The translations under genes and the position numbers were made by a program. The notes under the pieces were generated by a model. The model worked only from the letters and a program-made list of their open reading frames with translations, did no database searches and was not told the origin of the DNA. 64,000 nucleotides of DNA from Colletotrichum lupini (Eukaryota; Ascomycota; Sordariomycetes; Glomerellales; Glomerellaceae): NCBI RefSeq assembly GCF_023278565.1, contig NC_064677.1, positions 2,790,001-2,854,000 of the forward strand. Reading direction: 5' to 3'. Of the stretch, positions 24,612 through 36,900 are shown one piece after another (positions within the stretch are counted from its first letter, which is position 1; each line of letters starts with the position of its first letter).

Positions 24612-24921
24612 TCATGTATTGCGGAATCCGTAGGCGTACCCCAATAGCCCAGTTCTTGCCGTGCCTCCTCTACACTGTAGTGGAAGGGCTGACACTTGAC
24701 GAAGCACAAGATACCTCGCAAATCCTCGCCAGTAAGCCTTTGCGCTTTGAGCATTCGATGCAGTCCAGCTTCAAGTCGTCATCGCACGTGTAACATCTCA
24801 TCGTCATTTGGTCCATCGTCCGGTCGAGGCCGATGCCCCTACATTTCATGCAAGAACTCCATCTCGGTGTGCGCTGGTCGAACGATAGGCTTGCAGCCGA
24901 GATAAGTCGGGAACGATCCAC
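24612..24921 (-). CDS. Candidate small cysteine-motif protein (uncertain)
   Basis: A possible 89-residue protein from exons 24715-24921 and 24612-24674, with a 40-nt intron (GTATCT to CTACAG). The frame carries three CxxC pairs in close order (CMKC, CYTC, CIEC), and the splice adds ICECRGG followed by a hydrophobic TGLLGYAYG. Spacing resembles small zinc-binding or DnaJ-type cysteine-rich modules. It lies only 36 bases beyond the GSK3 stop on the same strand, so it would sit in the GSK3 3' untranslated region or need its own start site inside GSK3. The intron lacks a clear branch site. A chance open frame remains possible. Confidence 0.3.
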
Positions 24922-24957
24922 GAGTGCGCTGAGTTCCTGGACAAGTCTTCGGCTGGC

Positions 24958-26412
24958 TCAATCCAATTTGGCCATCATGTCGGCCTTTGGGATCGGAGTA
25001 AAGTTGTCAATGTCCAATCCTCTTCCTGCGAGTACGGGCTTGATGTGCGCGGGCACCAACTGGTGGTTCAGGTTCGGGGCAATCGATAGTTCTAGCAAAG
25101 TTGTCAGAAATTACGAAGCGGACGTAATCGGAGTAGAATACTGACCATGTCGAGTGAAGTCGAAAAGAGGTGGCAGATCCCGAATCTCGCCGCTTTGATG
25201 ACGAGAGTCGGGCAATCTCGTGCTCGGGTCTCTCAGCTCATCAAAGAAAGGATGAACCATGGCTTCCACAGCCGCTTGTCTCTCGGTAGGGGTGTACTCA
25301 AGAAGGCGCGCGATCAAGTCGATAGCGTTCGCATCTGCCTTCCTAAAGACCTTAGCGAAGGGGTGCGGCTTGATCTGTGGGAATTTGTGTTCCATGTAGT
25401 TAGGGTTCATGGTGCGAATCTGCTCTCGTGTTGGAGTGCCCAGGACCTTGATGATCTCGACTAATTGATCAATGCCTGACTCTCCAGGGAAGAGGGGTTG
25501 TCCGAGCATCAGTTCTGCCATAACACAACCGGTAGACCATACATCTGTCATAAAATGTTAGCATTAGGGGTTCGCCGACGGTATCAATTAGCTCACCAAT
25601 CTTGGTAGTGTAGTTTGTGGCACCAAAAATCAGTTCTGGTGCACGGTAGTATCGAGAGCAGATATACGACACATTTGGCTCGTTCTCGACCAAGATCTTG
25701 GCGCTACCGAAATCGCAAAGCTTCAAGATGCCTGAAGTAGGATCAAGGAGAAGGTTTTGAGGCTTGATATCACGATGGCAAATGCCTTGAGAATGGATGT
25801 AGGCGAGAGCGCGGAAGAGCTGGTAGATGTAAAGCTTAACCTCGAGAATGGGCATTGTCGTCTTCATCTTGTTGAAGAAACGGGACGCACGGTAAACGGT
25901 CTCGGGAACGAACTCCTGGACAAGGTTGAGATACACCTCATCTTTCTGTGTCGTGTCAGCTTATATTCGGGTTCGGGCATAGGACAATGCTTACGCGTTC
26001 GCCGTTGGAGTAGTAAAACGCCTTCAGCTGTACGATGTTGGGATGCCGGACAATCCGCATGATCTGCAGTTCTCGGTTCTTTGGACAAGTCAGCATGCCA
26101 TAGCAAAACATGATCGGTAGATATTATGGCGAACCTTGAACCTCTTGTCCTGGAGGACACGCTTGATAGCCGCATCTTCTCCTGAAGGCGAGAGCTTGGT
26201 CTGGAAGACGACACCAAAAGAGCCGTTGCCAACAATCTTGCATTGCGTGTACTGGAGATCTCTTGTCTCTCCAGTGATCCCGTCCTGGACCTTTTCGCGA
26301 ATAACCTCTGGCAGTCACGTTAGTATGGCCATGGAAGGAATTGGTTTCCAGCTGGCTGTAGCTTACCTCCCATTCTGAGAGTGTTGAAGGCGGCGGGGCG
26401 GTTCTGCGCCAT
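24958..26412 (-). CDS. GSK3: GSK3, glycogen synthase kinase-3 family protein kinase
   Basis: Constitutively active CMGC Ser/Thr kinase that phosphorylates primed substrates; in fungi it affects growth, conidiation, stress response and virulence. Six exons: 26367-26412, 26135-26307, 25995-26078, 25597-25945, 25146-25544 and 24958-25091; 394 residues, typical of filamentous GSK3. The start [19 protein letters not shown] is family-typical. Kinase landmarks: GNGSFG loop, Lys64 in AAIKR, HRD at 158-160, DFG at 179-181, activation-loop Tyr195 in [14 protein letters not shown], and the substrate-priming pocket region. The C-terminus ends [12 protein letters not shown]. The plus-strand purine-rich region 26700-28200 lies upstream and is probably a long leader or promoter. 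Confidence 0.97.
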
Positions 26413-28207
26413 GGCTCGGAAGGTGTTGTCAGCACGGCAAAGCCCTGCTATTGTTGGCCGAAGTTGGGCAAGTTGAGATCGAGAGGAGTGAGGGGTAACG
26501 GATCCGAGACTCGAAGGCGGGCCGTGATGGGCAGCGGAGGACGAGAACTATGCTTCGCTGGCGTGGGATTCGTGCAAGGGTGATTGCACGAGAGTGAAGT
26601 AGGGAGCCGACGAACCAATCGCTTGCTTCGAGAGCCAAAGAAATGGATGCAGGTGTGGTCGCGAGGCAGGTTGTAATTGAGAGCGGCGCCGGTAGCGGAT
26701 TCGCGTCGGGGATCGGTTCAGTCTCGCCCGCTAAGGGAATTTTGGATTTGTGTCAAAGTCGACGTTGAGCAATCTCCGGGGGGCTGATGATTTGGTTGAT
26801 TAGCAGCCCGTCTGGCAGTGTAAGATTCGAACAAGTCGGTGGTGATTGATAGGTTGACGATGGAGCAGGGTATGGAGCGTGTTGTGCGACGAGCAGTGAT
26901 GAGCGAGGATGACGGACGGACGGTCGAGGGGTGCGGGGTGGGGAGGTATTTTGACAGGGAGAGGGAGGAAATGGCAGGGCAGGGGAATATGAATGATGGC
27001 GACGATGCAAGGCGAATGGTGGCAAGGCGAGGAGCAGAAGAAGCGGAAGTATTGGAAGAGGTGAGGTAGCAGCCAGCGGAGGAAGAGGAGGGCAGAGCAA
27101 GCCAGGACAGGACAGGTTTAGGACGTGGAAGACAGACAAGACAGAGAGGATAAGAGGGGGTGGGCAGTGTTGTGTGTATATGCGCTGCGCTATGCATGCA
27201 GTACGCAGTGAGGTGATTTTTCGCTCAGGCAGAGGGGAAAATGCCAGGTACGTGCAGGCTGGTAGTGCGAGCGAAGCAGCTACCTTACCTAGAAACACCT
27301 TGGGCGGAAACTAAGGTCACCACCACACAGCAAAGACCACTTCTCTCGCGTGTAGGTGAGCTGCTAATGACGGGCCGAGAAACAGGGAAAGATTCGGCGG
27401 GTTGCGGTCCAGCGTTGTGGAAGCGAGTGGTGAAGAAGGAGGAAGTGGACTGGGAAGGGGGAATGTGGTGATGACGGCACAGTACGTCGCTGAGGGGCAG
27501 GGCAGGCGGATCAAGCAAGCTCAAGGATAGTGATGATGGTGTTGTTTCTGCCTCATGGGACACGAAGTGAGAGGAATTGGATGGAGGAGGGCTAGCTAGA
27601 GGGAGAAAGGCAAGAATTACTTACAATGACTGGAAATTGTCGACGAAGGCGGGATTGTAGGAAGACAAGAAAGATGGTAGAATGAACCTTTCTCCTCTCG
27701 TGGTGCTCTCAGAGTAGTTGCGGCCGGCGGCTACAGGCAAGGTGCGTTGAAAGAGAAAGAAATGGAGCAGAGGCGATGACTGCCTGGGGGAGCTTTGGTT
27801 TGCTGGGGTGGGTGGTGGTCTGCGGGTGCGGGTGCGGTTGCGGTGCGGGTGGGCAGACGGGAGACAGTGCTTCTTCGGGCGGCGAAGAAGGATCGTGAGA
27901 TTTGGAACCGAAGTGGTTTCGAGGACAGATGGGTGTAATGGCTGGTGGCTGATGGAGGGGAGCTTTGCGTTGAGGTATCTGTATGTTGGAGACGACGAAA
28001 GTCGAGGCGAAATGCCAGTTGAAGGTGAGAAGAGGAAGAGCAATGCACGGGGGGGTGAGAGGTTTGGTGAAGTTCAGGTTTGGTGAAGTTCAGGTTAGGT
28101 ACCCAAGAGGTGGGAGGAGGAGGATGTTGTCACGCCGTTTAGAGAAACGCGAGGTGGGTTGGTTGGTGGGAAGGAGTGGTCGGTGGTGGAGACGTGGATT
28201 GAAGTAG
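26413..28207 (-). promoter_or_regulatory. Long purine/pyrimidine-skewed region upstream of GSK3
   Basis: About 1.8 kb with no recognisable protein. On the GSK3 coding strand much of it, especially 26860-28200, is strongly pyrimidine-rich (plus strand GGAGG, GAAGA and GGGTG blocks). CT-rich leaders are common in fungal genes, so a long or spliced 5' untranslated region is likely. I could not place a leader intron with confidence. Confidence 0.5.
28061..28098. repeat. 16-bp tandem duplication
   Basis: The unit GGTTTGGTGAAGTTCA occurs twice head to tail (28061 and 28077) and begins a third, altered copy (GGTTAGGT) that runs into GTACC. Confidence 0.85.
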
Positions 28208-28334
28208 GCAAGGTAAGGTAAGGTAAGGTATCCGTGAGGTACGAGGGAAGGCACGCCTGGCACGCCTGGCACGGCAGGGGAGAGGTAGGGAGGTACTTCG
28301 AAAGAGGGGCAGCAGCCCGCAGCCCGCAGCCCGG
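28208..28334. repeat. Cluster of short tandem repeats (AAGGT, GCACGCCTG, GCAGCCC)
   Basis: Three different simple arrays lie within 130 bases: AAGGTAAGGTAAGGTAAGGTA from 28210, about two and a half copies of GCACGCCTG from 28251, and about three copies of GCAGCCC from 28311. No gene overlaps them. Confidence 0.85.
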
Positions 28335-28485
28335 GGTGGATTGTGCGTCTTGGTCTTGCTCTGTGGTCTTTTGCCTTTTGGGCTTGAGGCCTCGCGGACC
28401 ACACGGCAGGGCAGACTAGCGCGCGCAGCTGGACGAGGAATGACGGAGTGCGTCCCAAGTCCAGTCACTGGGACAAGGGGGGTGG

Positions 28486-28523
28486 CCTAGGTACCTACCT
28501 TACTTAGGTACTGACCTTACCTG
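28486..28523. repeat. AGGTA/TACCT cluster with palindrome
   Basis: Includes the palindromic core CCTAGGTACCTA followed by CCTTACTTAGGTACTGACCT; part of the dispersed motif family. Confidence 0.7.
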
Positions 28524-30095
28524 AGCCTTGGGGTGCTGAAGTATGTACATCTCAGTACGGCACGAGGGGGAGGGGATATCAATGAAATAAAGATAAAATA
28601 AAAATGCATCAGAAAATGCATACCTAGGCAAACGAACTGAAGCTATCGTCGCCATCCATGGCAAAATGTCTCAGTACCTTTTACCTCATCATTGCTACTT
28701 GCCGCGGCTACCTCAGTACGACTCTGCCAGGATACCACATCGCCATCAACTTCACGTTCGACAATTCTCCTCGGCCCACTATCAAGTTATGTTCAATTAG
28801 ACGCCCCTCATGATAGATCTTGCACGGACTCTGGTTCCCGGCCTTCCTTCTCTTCATCCGCCTTCTTCGCGATACCCTCATTCTCAGTGTGACTGCCTAG
28901 TGCCTGAGTTGCTCGCAATTTAATGACTGAACAGAGCACACGCACAACACAATTTGGTGTCTACGGTGACAGTTCGAACGACGTTAAACAGGCAAGTCAC
29001 TAGAGTATTCTCAGGCTTGTCAACACCATGGACTCCCGCAAGACTGCTTCCTCAAGGTTGTCGGGCCTATCCCACAAAGCAACAGACAAAGTACCTAAAG
29101 CGGCTCCCAGAAGTGGCAACAAGAGATCCCAGCTTGATCGTCTGAACCACACTCGAGATTGAACGTTGACCCGAATAGACAGTAAGATATCGAATGCCAT
29201 GCAACTGTCCATACACAATGGAAACGACATTATTAGTCGAAGCAAGTGATGTAGTCCAGGACATGTCGCCGAGAACGTGAGGGTACACTACGGTTCTCGA
29301 AGGAGCAGACCACCCGGGATCCAGAGAGGGGCCGTGCTCAAGGTGCCGGAAAGTAGCTCAAGGTTGCGTGCGGTTCGGGAGAGAACCGCAGCACTTCATT
29401 ACTGAAGAGCTTCCAAACTCTGGCATTGAGGGATGTTGCGTTGCAGAGTCAGATGGGTATGGTTTTGTCGAGTCTCGACGCAAGTCAAACTTGAGATGAT
29501 CTACGCACGACACGCTGCTTTTGCTCGAGGCAGGTTGAAAGACAACACTTGATCGACCAGGAAGAGTGCCGCTACGCAGCAAAACACTAACGGCAGAATC
29601 AGCAACTCAAGTCGATAAATCTGCCCGCCCACAACGGGTAGAGAGCAGATCAAATAGATGTCTTTTTCTTCTGTGCTATTGTATATCTTCCGTTGACAAA
29701 CCCATCGAGTCTACCTTGTTACAGAGTGCCTAATGTAGAGTCCAGGCTGAGTCCAGAGCTCTGGTGAGGTGGGGTCCAAGCACCGGCGGGACACGCAGTT
29801 CGAATGGCTCCAGGTTAGCCTTTCATTGTCGTCCCCTCGTCGTCTCCAGACAAGGACCCGCTGCACCAGGCTTGCTCATGTGCTCATTTTGAGACGGGGA
29901 GGCAGGCGCTAAAACTCGGCAAGCGGAAGTCAAAAAAGCCAATGGATGTGTACGCAGTACCTCCCTGTCTGCTCCTCCAGCTGTCAACCGGGCTTGCCTC
30001 AGTAAGGTACCTGCCGTGCTATTTCCCAGCTGTCCAGGTCTTCCAAGCCAGCTACGAACATTTGAATACGTATTCTTCTGTCTTATTCTTCTCAA

Positions 30096-30325
30096 TGGAA
30101 GCTAGGTACCTACCACCTAACATGGTGCCTACCTCAAGTACACATGTGTCTTCCGTCATGGTAAGGTAGGTGGCACAGTAAATACCATGGCCGTTCACTC
30201 GTTCTCCCTTAGTTGATTTTATACCTTCAAGTACTCTGTACCCGACGTGGTCAGCAAGTAACTTAAGGTAAGGTAGGCACGCACGCAGGCACATGGGGTA
30301 GTATGCATCTGCGTGCCTACCTGAA
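30096..30325. repeat. AGGTA/TACCT cluster
   Basis: At least four copies of GGTAAGG, AGGTAGG or GGTACCTACC on both strands within 230 bases of otherwise featureless DNA. Confidence 0.65.
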
Positions 30326-33119
30326 GAGAAACTTGGGTTCGGACTGGGCTTCCCATTTGCAAGAAAAAGCGAAAGAAAAGAATCAATACGATACGAATCT
30401 TTTCCACACATTCATCACAATCTTTAGAGTATTCACAACATCCCAATGGAACATTCGGTGCGGCTTTTGCAGACAAGCCCTAGTGGTGGAGGATGAAGAA
30501 CCCAACGAGCATTTTGCTTGCCTACTCACACGTACGGAGACTTTCCTTACCTAATAGGCCGGTAGTTTCTTTGAGACACCGTCGGACTGTCTGTAAGGGT
30601 AGGTAAGGAGAGGTGATAGCAACTGCCCCTGCCTCCCCCAAGTACTATCGAGTCTATCTTGCCGTGTTGCCTTAGGTTGCTTGCCTACCTTACGGATACT
30701 TCCTCAATATCTACCGTTGAGATACCGAAGCAGTCAACTCCCTTTCATCTTCTCAGCCTCCATCATGGCCATAACGCTTCCATCATGTACGTGCCACAAA
30801 CCCCTCTCTTCCCGGCCATCGAGGATTGCTCATCCCACATTTGCTACCGTACCTTGGACCAAAACGGGCCGTGTCCACTAATCCGCTGTCATTCGCTAGG
30901 GTACTGCCGGGTACCTTTGGCCAGCTGACCTGCTGGGTCTTCTACGTGTATCATCCTAGTACACGACGCGCGACAACTCGATGTGATTAAGGCACGCACT
31001 ACCTTAGTATCTTGCGTAGCCGGCTACCAATGCGCCTCAAGACCAACCTGCTGAGCGGCCCCGATTCTGCAGGGTCCAATAGGCACTCGCACGGTTCTTC
31101 CAACCTGACTTCAATTTCTTCCGTGGCCCGCCACGCTCCCAATGGCCCTGCCCGCCTCCTAGACGCCGCACGAGAGGTTTTGATCGTTCGTTGCTTGAAG
31201 ATTCGATGTTCACTATGAATCAACTAGATTTCTTAACAAGGCAGAGAACAACATATTCCCCTGGGTTAGCCATTCGTGGAAACGACATGTTACCTTTGAC
31301 ACGGCTGGACTCGAAGTGACAGCAACGCTTCCAGTTTGGAAGATCAAGACAGCGTCAAGACAACCGCAGAACCTTGCAGTTCATAGTCGCCACATCCGAC
31401 CGCCGATGGAGGTTTTTCTACCTGCAGGATGGCAGACTCATCTACATACCACCTTAGAATGCGTGTTCTCTACATCTCGAGCAGCTTGACGGCGAATTTG
31501 GCAGTAGCTAGTTGCCAGCATTGTGTCCAGCGATTCCAGGTCCAGGAATCCAGTCTATGCTGCGGATGGCCTGGATTTGCAGAGTCCCCTGTTCTGACGG
31601 CGCTGTGGGTGGGCAAAGAGTTTTCACATCATGCTTTCTTTTATGTTGGGATTCGCCCGCCGCATATGTTCTGCACTCGAATGGAGTCCAGGACGCTCTG
31701 GTCGCCTCTGACAGTCTCTTCGGCCGTCTGGACATGCAAGAGCAGGGATGCAGTCACTGGGTTGAACCTCGCCGAGCTACGATGAGGAGGGGATGCCTGG
31801 ATTGATGGGAAGGGATAAAGCTGGTGCTAGTCAATGGTCAGAGCTTCCGTGGCTTGCGGCTTGCCTTGGCGCGTGCCCTGCTGCGGGCGGCCAACAGCAG
31901 AGAAGGGGTGAGAGAAAAGGGGAAAGCAGAGGGATTTTGCGCATCTCACCGTCCATGGGATAGGCAAAGAGTCTCAGGGAAACCCAGATATGGACTTTTG
32001 GAACTTTCTCTCTCTCCAGAGTCCACGGAGACTCTTCATTTGTTGTGGCTCCGGGTTCCTGTGCTCCTGGATCCTCCCACTCCTCCTTGGATATTGCCTT
32101 GTCCCCTCTAGGGCCCAACCCCGCCAAAGAGACTTGTCCGAAAGGTCCTATGACGACGTTCCCATGTGTGGAGGAAACGGCCAAGTGCGGGGCAATGAGC
32201 CCAGCAGGAGTCGTGGTTGTGGCTCGCGTCTCGTTGAGGAGGGGCCGAGAGGGTGGAGCCTGGAGCTCGCCAATGTGAAGTTGGTGTTTCTCCAGGACCA
32301 CAAAGTCGTTCACGAAGTATGTATCGCAGCAACACTACATTAGCAAGACGGGCCAAGCACAGTACAGTAGTTGATGGAGGCACAGCATGACACCAATCCC
32401 CATGAGCGGATGCTCTTTGTGAGCAACCAAGTGGAGTCATCGCACGAACCGGTTGCTATTGCCTGGGTCCGTCAACCCTTGGGCCGTGACAGCATAGTAG
32501 GATCTGCCTGCTGGTTCTGTGGCTTCCCTTGCCGGAATCGAGATGTGAGAGCCGCTAGGTAGGGCCTTGCAAGCGACGTTGTCAGCTACAAGTCGACGAT
32601 GAAGTTGGACGACAACGACAGCCAAAATGGCCGCACTGGATCGACAAGGGTTGGATTTGCACGCAGTGCGAGACCCAGAAGGGGCCATCAAAGCCATTGA
32701 CTTTGGATGGGCATGGCTTTCATACGTCCAACTACTTGGCGGTTGCCGCAGTCGAGCCAACACAGATTTAGTTTCGTCCAACGTCTGTCTATCTGATTGT
32801 CGCGAGCACATCGGCATTAGTACGCTACGGCTGCAAGCCACCACAACCATCTTGGTGGGCAGATGCGCTGTCACTCTTTTTAACATCCGATCATGCCAAG
32901 CGGGCAATTATAGTTGGATGTGTTATTTCCTGACGATGCCCACAGCGATGCAGTAATTGAGGTAATGACAGCTGGTCTAGTTGCGAATGCCTCATGTTGA
33001 TGAAAGACTCCTACGTCATCGCACGGTCCAAGCTCCCGGCCCTGGTTTGGGGCTTGGGCTTCAACGAGGTAGAACGTGCGCCCAAAGTTTGCGGCAGCAT
33101 AACAATGGCAGTCCGCAGT

Positions 33120-33170
33120 ACGAAGTATCCGTAGTAAGGTGAGGTACTACGCAGTAAGGTACGGAGAGTC
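33120..33170. repeat. GTAAGGTGAGGTAC / TACGGAG cluster
   Basis: Dense run of related short words: ACGAAGTATCCGTAGTAAGG, then GAGGTACTACGCAGTAAGG, then TACGGAGAG. Confidence 0.65.
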
Positions 33171-33900
33171 GAGAAAGGAGCACCCCGTACTCGATACTGG
33201 CTGGATAGGCAAGCTTGTTGAATCATGCAGCCAGGAAGCGCATGGGTTCTTGAGCCTCTTGACCAACATACTGGATCCAGCAAGCAACGGCGGGTCTATT
33301 TTTGTCGGCTGGCCTGCTTTTCTGGTAACTTGGAGGCAACTTGGGGTGCCTGGGAATTGTGATTTGGTGGTTACGACTCGCGGGCGCCTTTCTGGGACTC
33401 CAGCAAGGGGCCTGGGATGTGTTCTCGTCACGCCGTCACTTTGGCTCAAGGGCCCTTGTCCACGTGCTCCATATAATCGCGTGTTGCTGCCATGCTGTAT
33501 CCGTAACCTGTAAGGCAGGATTCGACAATGGATCATTACCTAAGCTTTCGATGCATGTGACATGCTTCACTTTCCTGCGTAATTAGGCACTCGGTACGGA
33601 GTGCTAGAATGACGGGCAAGGTTACAAGTAGGTAGGCCAGCCGCCAGCAGCGGGCTGTCTATCATCCAATGGCAGCCCAGGGCCAGAGCTCAACGGCGGG
33701 AAGGACTAAAGGAGGGGCTCGCAAAAACAAAATTCGGTACCTAGGTACCTTCCATCCTATGGATGCAAAACTTATGAGGAAAGAATGGAACTTACCTAAG
33801 GGACTTGACTCTGGAAAGAAATAATCACATCACGGCTCGAGAGTCACGAGTAAGCGTGTCCGTACACCCTCACGACACTCTCACGACTCCGTACCTCACC

Positions 33901-36900
33901 GTATGAAGAGAGAACCCTCACCTGCGGACTACGGGCTTGCACCTCACCTCACCTCAGGTGCAGTGGGCTGGCTGGTCCCTTGTGGAGGAAAGAGGAGGAG
34001 AGCGTAGTGGGCTGTGGGAACTGTTAGCAATGGTACCTCTCTAGCAGACCCCGTCCTGCGGCGCAGCCCCCCAGGGTTCGGTCTGTCTTTTTCTGGATAC
34101 AAACAGGTCTCATGACCTTTCTCATGCGACGCTAATGATGGATTTTAGGTTCACCTGGACCACCAGAGGTCAGCAGCATCTGATCATTTTTCTTTATTCT
34201 TTGCCTGGCACTCTAGGCGCATCTGGCCCCAGCTCATGCTCCTGCTCCTGCTCCTGAGGTGCTCTCCTCTTTGCTGGGTATTCCCCTCCCACCCCGGTGC
34301 CAATGGTCATAATATTCAGTCCGGCGTTTCTAGCGAGGCAAGCTCGACACGACGAGCCGCAAGGGGCATTCCCCCGTGGATCGTGGCAGGTTTTATTGGC
34401 AACCACGGCCGCCGAACAGGAGCTGTATCGGTATCGTACCACGCAACGGGGAGCCTCAATAATCAGGGGACACATCTAAACCGGCCGGCACGCACGCAGC
34501 TTCCCAGGATTCAGGAAAAGGAGACTACCTAGACATTGTGAACCCACCCATGCGGGCAGCGACTCACTGTGAGACTTCTGAGTTCTCACAATCACACACA
34601 CCACCCAGAAGCCGCCCAAAGGTATCTGGGTTCTTGTTACCACCTCAGCCATTGAAGCTTTACTTTGAATCAACCCAGCACAGGTTGTCAACGTCGTCAG
34701 CTTCCCTCACCAAGGGGTTCGTGTGCCTGAAGCTCCTGCCCGAGTCTCCATCGGCTCACTGCACCGTCTCCAAACAGGGCTTGAGAATCGGACCAAATCT
34801 GCTACAGCAACCATGCGCAGCTGTTTTTCTTCGTCATCGAATGCGCAGCCTCCCATCCAGCAATGTCCACCACCCACCACACGTACGCACACCTCACACA
34901 CCAGCGGTGACCCTCTTCCGTCCCGGCATCCAGTCTGCAGCCCGGTGCCCTGTCTCTGCCGAAATGAAACCTCCGAAGGAACGGGCGACGCGGGCATACG
35001 GACTAGTGACCACACGATTGACAAAAGCGCGGACCGGGGGGGGGAGGGGGGTTAGCCTCACATAAGCCGCAATGTGCCAAAAATTTTGCGCTGTCTTCTC
35101 TCTATGTCGCTCGCCCTGAAGGCTTTTTGGGCTGACGAGGTCAGTTCTACAACATACCTCGCCATCGCCAGTCAAGTATACCAGCAAGTCTTGGCACACT
35201 GCTCTCGGGTAACGCGACGTACCTTGTCTCTTCGCTGGCCTGGCCTTCCATACGGCATGAAGCATCATATTGAAAAGCTGTGGGCTGGCCTGACTAATAC
35301 CCCCCTTCTCAGTCGCCGTGGGCGCTGGCTTGTCCCTGCAGCCGTGTCGTCGCTGCCCGGATTGGTCGGCCGATCTGGCCAATATTGTTGCCCGCCTCCG
35401 TCGAAAGAATCCGCCCCTACGGTGCGTTATTAACTGGCAACCACGAGCTCCCGTCGTCGCCCTCAAAGTCACATTCGGGTTCTCTGCGACTGGCTGATCA
35501 TCGTTCGGCTACCATGGCTGGTCCGCCACCGACGCCGACTCGACCTTTGCGTTGGGTTGCCCACTTACCTTATACGTCTGATCCGATACCCTCTTCCGAC
35601 CACGTGAGCCTCGAGATTTGGATTGCCTACTGCGTCCGCGTCTGCGTCTGCGTCTCTGGAAGTACACAGCTTCAATATACGGCAGTAGAGAGGCGCGCTC
35701 CGGGTCACGGACTTGTTTGACTTGCATTTAATGTCCTGCAGGCCATCTTTGGGGGAGAAGGAGTTCCATTCCTGTTGGTTGAGATGCACAGACAGAGCTT
35801 GTCGTTGGACTAAGACGTGTGCGAGTTCCCATGTCGGCCCCCTGCCACGCATCCGTTGACTGGCCTGCCAGGGCCTCCTCTGAATTCCTGAGCCGAGCGG
35901 TAATGCACTACATCTCGTCACCGCATCCCTTTCGCGGCAGCCGCATGGCTTCCAGACCTCCTGGCCATGGCATTCCAACCATCCCGCCGCCAACCTACTT
36001 AGCCTCCATCGGGAAGGGCACAGGGGCATGGGTTGAAGACGTTGCTCATGGGATGGCGCACTCAACGGACGGCAAGCGGTCCATGAAAGCCGCTCGTCGT
36101 TCGCGTGGCTGAACTCCAACGTGGCATTCTGCCGTAAAACTCAGAATTCCCGATGAAACCCTTCCAAATTACCCGTTGGAGAAAGAAAAGATATATGACA
36201 AAAGTGAAGCACGTCGATACGACAGAGTTCCAGGCATTGCAACTCAACAGGCTTCAGGTCAACGCTTGCTATCTCCGGCCTGGCCCGGTACTGCGAAATC
36301 CCACGACCGAAGCAACCGCGCAACGTACTTTTACCGTCACACGGTCGATAGATGGTGGGTCCTCAAACACTCCAAAGGACAATCTTGCGCCACAGAAAGG
36401 CCAGCCTACTGCAAGAGAGAAGGCATGTTGTCCCGTGGGCGATGTTATTCCTACTTCCTCTCGTCACACCCTTTCTTGGTTGCGAGTGGAGAGATGTCAG
36501 TGCATCCCGACCCAACTGCAGAACAACTGACCCGGATTGCTAGCTACTTGCCGCACAGACATGAACTTGGTCAAAGCAATTTTTGCGGCTCTCACCATTG
36601 GATGGATCGTCACCAGACCTCATCCCTCAACCATGGATATGCCAAGTTGCAACGGCCGCCTGCAGCCGCAAGGGAAATCGCTGGGGTTGAGACCGCTTGG
36701 TGTGCCGAACAGTCGAATCATGCCTGGTCTTTTCGACTTCTTACCCACAAATTCTGGCCCGAATTCTCATCGGTGAGGGCCCCGGGGAAGCATCAGAGAC
36801 CCATCTCGAGCGGCCGGCTAGTTACCAGGGCTGCCCGTGCCAATGGATGGGCTACAAATGCTGCCAAATGATCTGCCATTACAAACATTACACGCAAAGG

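Larger units (their letters stand above)
28335..33900. other. Gene desert part 1, rich in AGGTA/TACCT motifs
   Basis: No recognisable gene on either strand. Open frames here are short and unlike any family I know. The region is dotted with clusters such as CCTAGGTACCTACCTTACTT (28486), TAGGTACCTACCACC (30104), AAGGTAAGGTAGGCACGCAC (30267), and GGTAAGGAGAGG near 30600. Copies of TACGGAG occur at 33157 and 33594. Confidence 0.6.

Noticed and set aside
29795..29820. GTTCGAAT word resembling a tRNA T-loop
   Set aside because: Flanking bases do not form a T stem and no other tRNA arms are present.
31831..32907. Frames of about 156-160 codons on the minus strand
   Set aside because: No resemblance to any family and no intron signals that would extend them.
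34894..36119. Two minus-strand frames of 184-192 codons
   Set aside because: Arg-rich and low in hydrophobic cores; the second contains simple Asp-Ala repeats; no recognisable protein.
36176..36871. 231-codon open frame in the gene desert
   Set aside because: Composition looks random (many Arg, Ser, His, Trp), there are no domain features, and such lengths arise by chance in GC-rich DNA.
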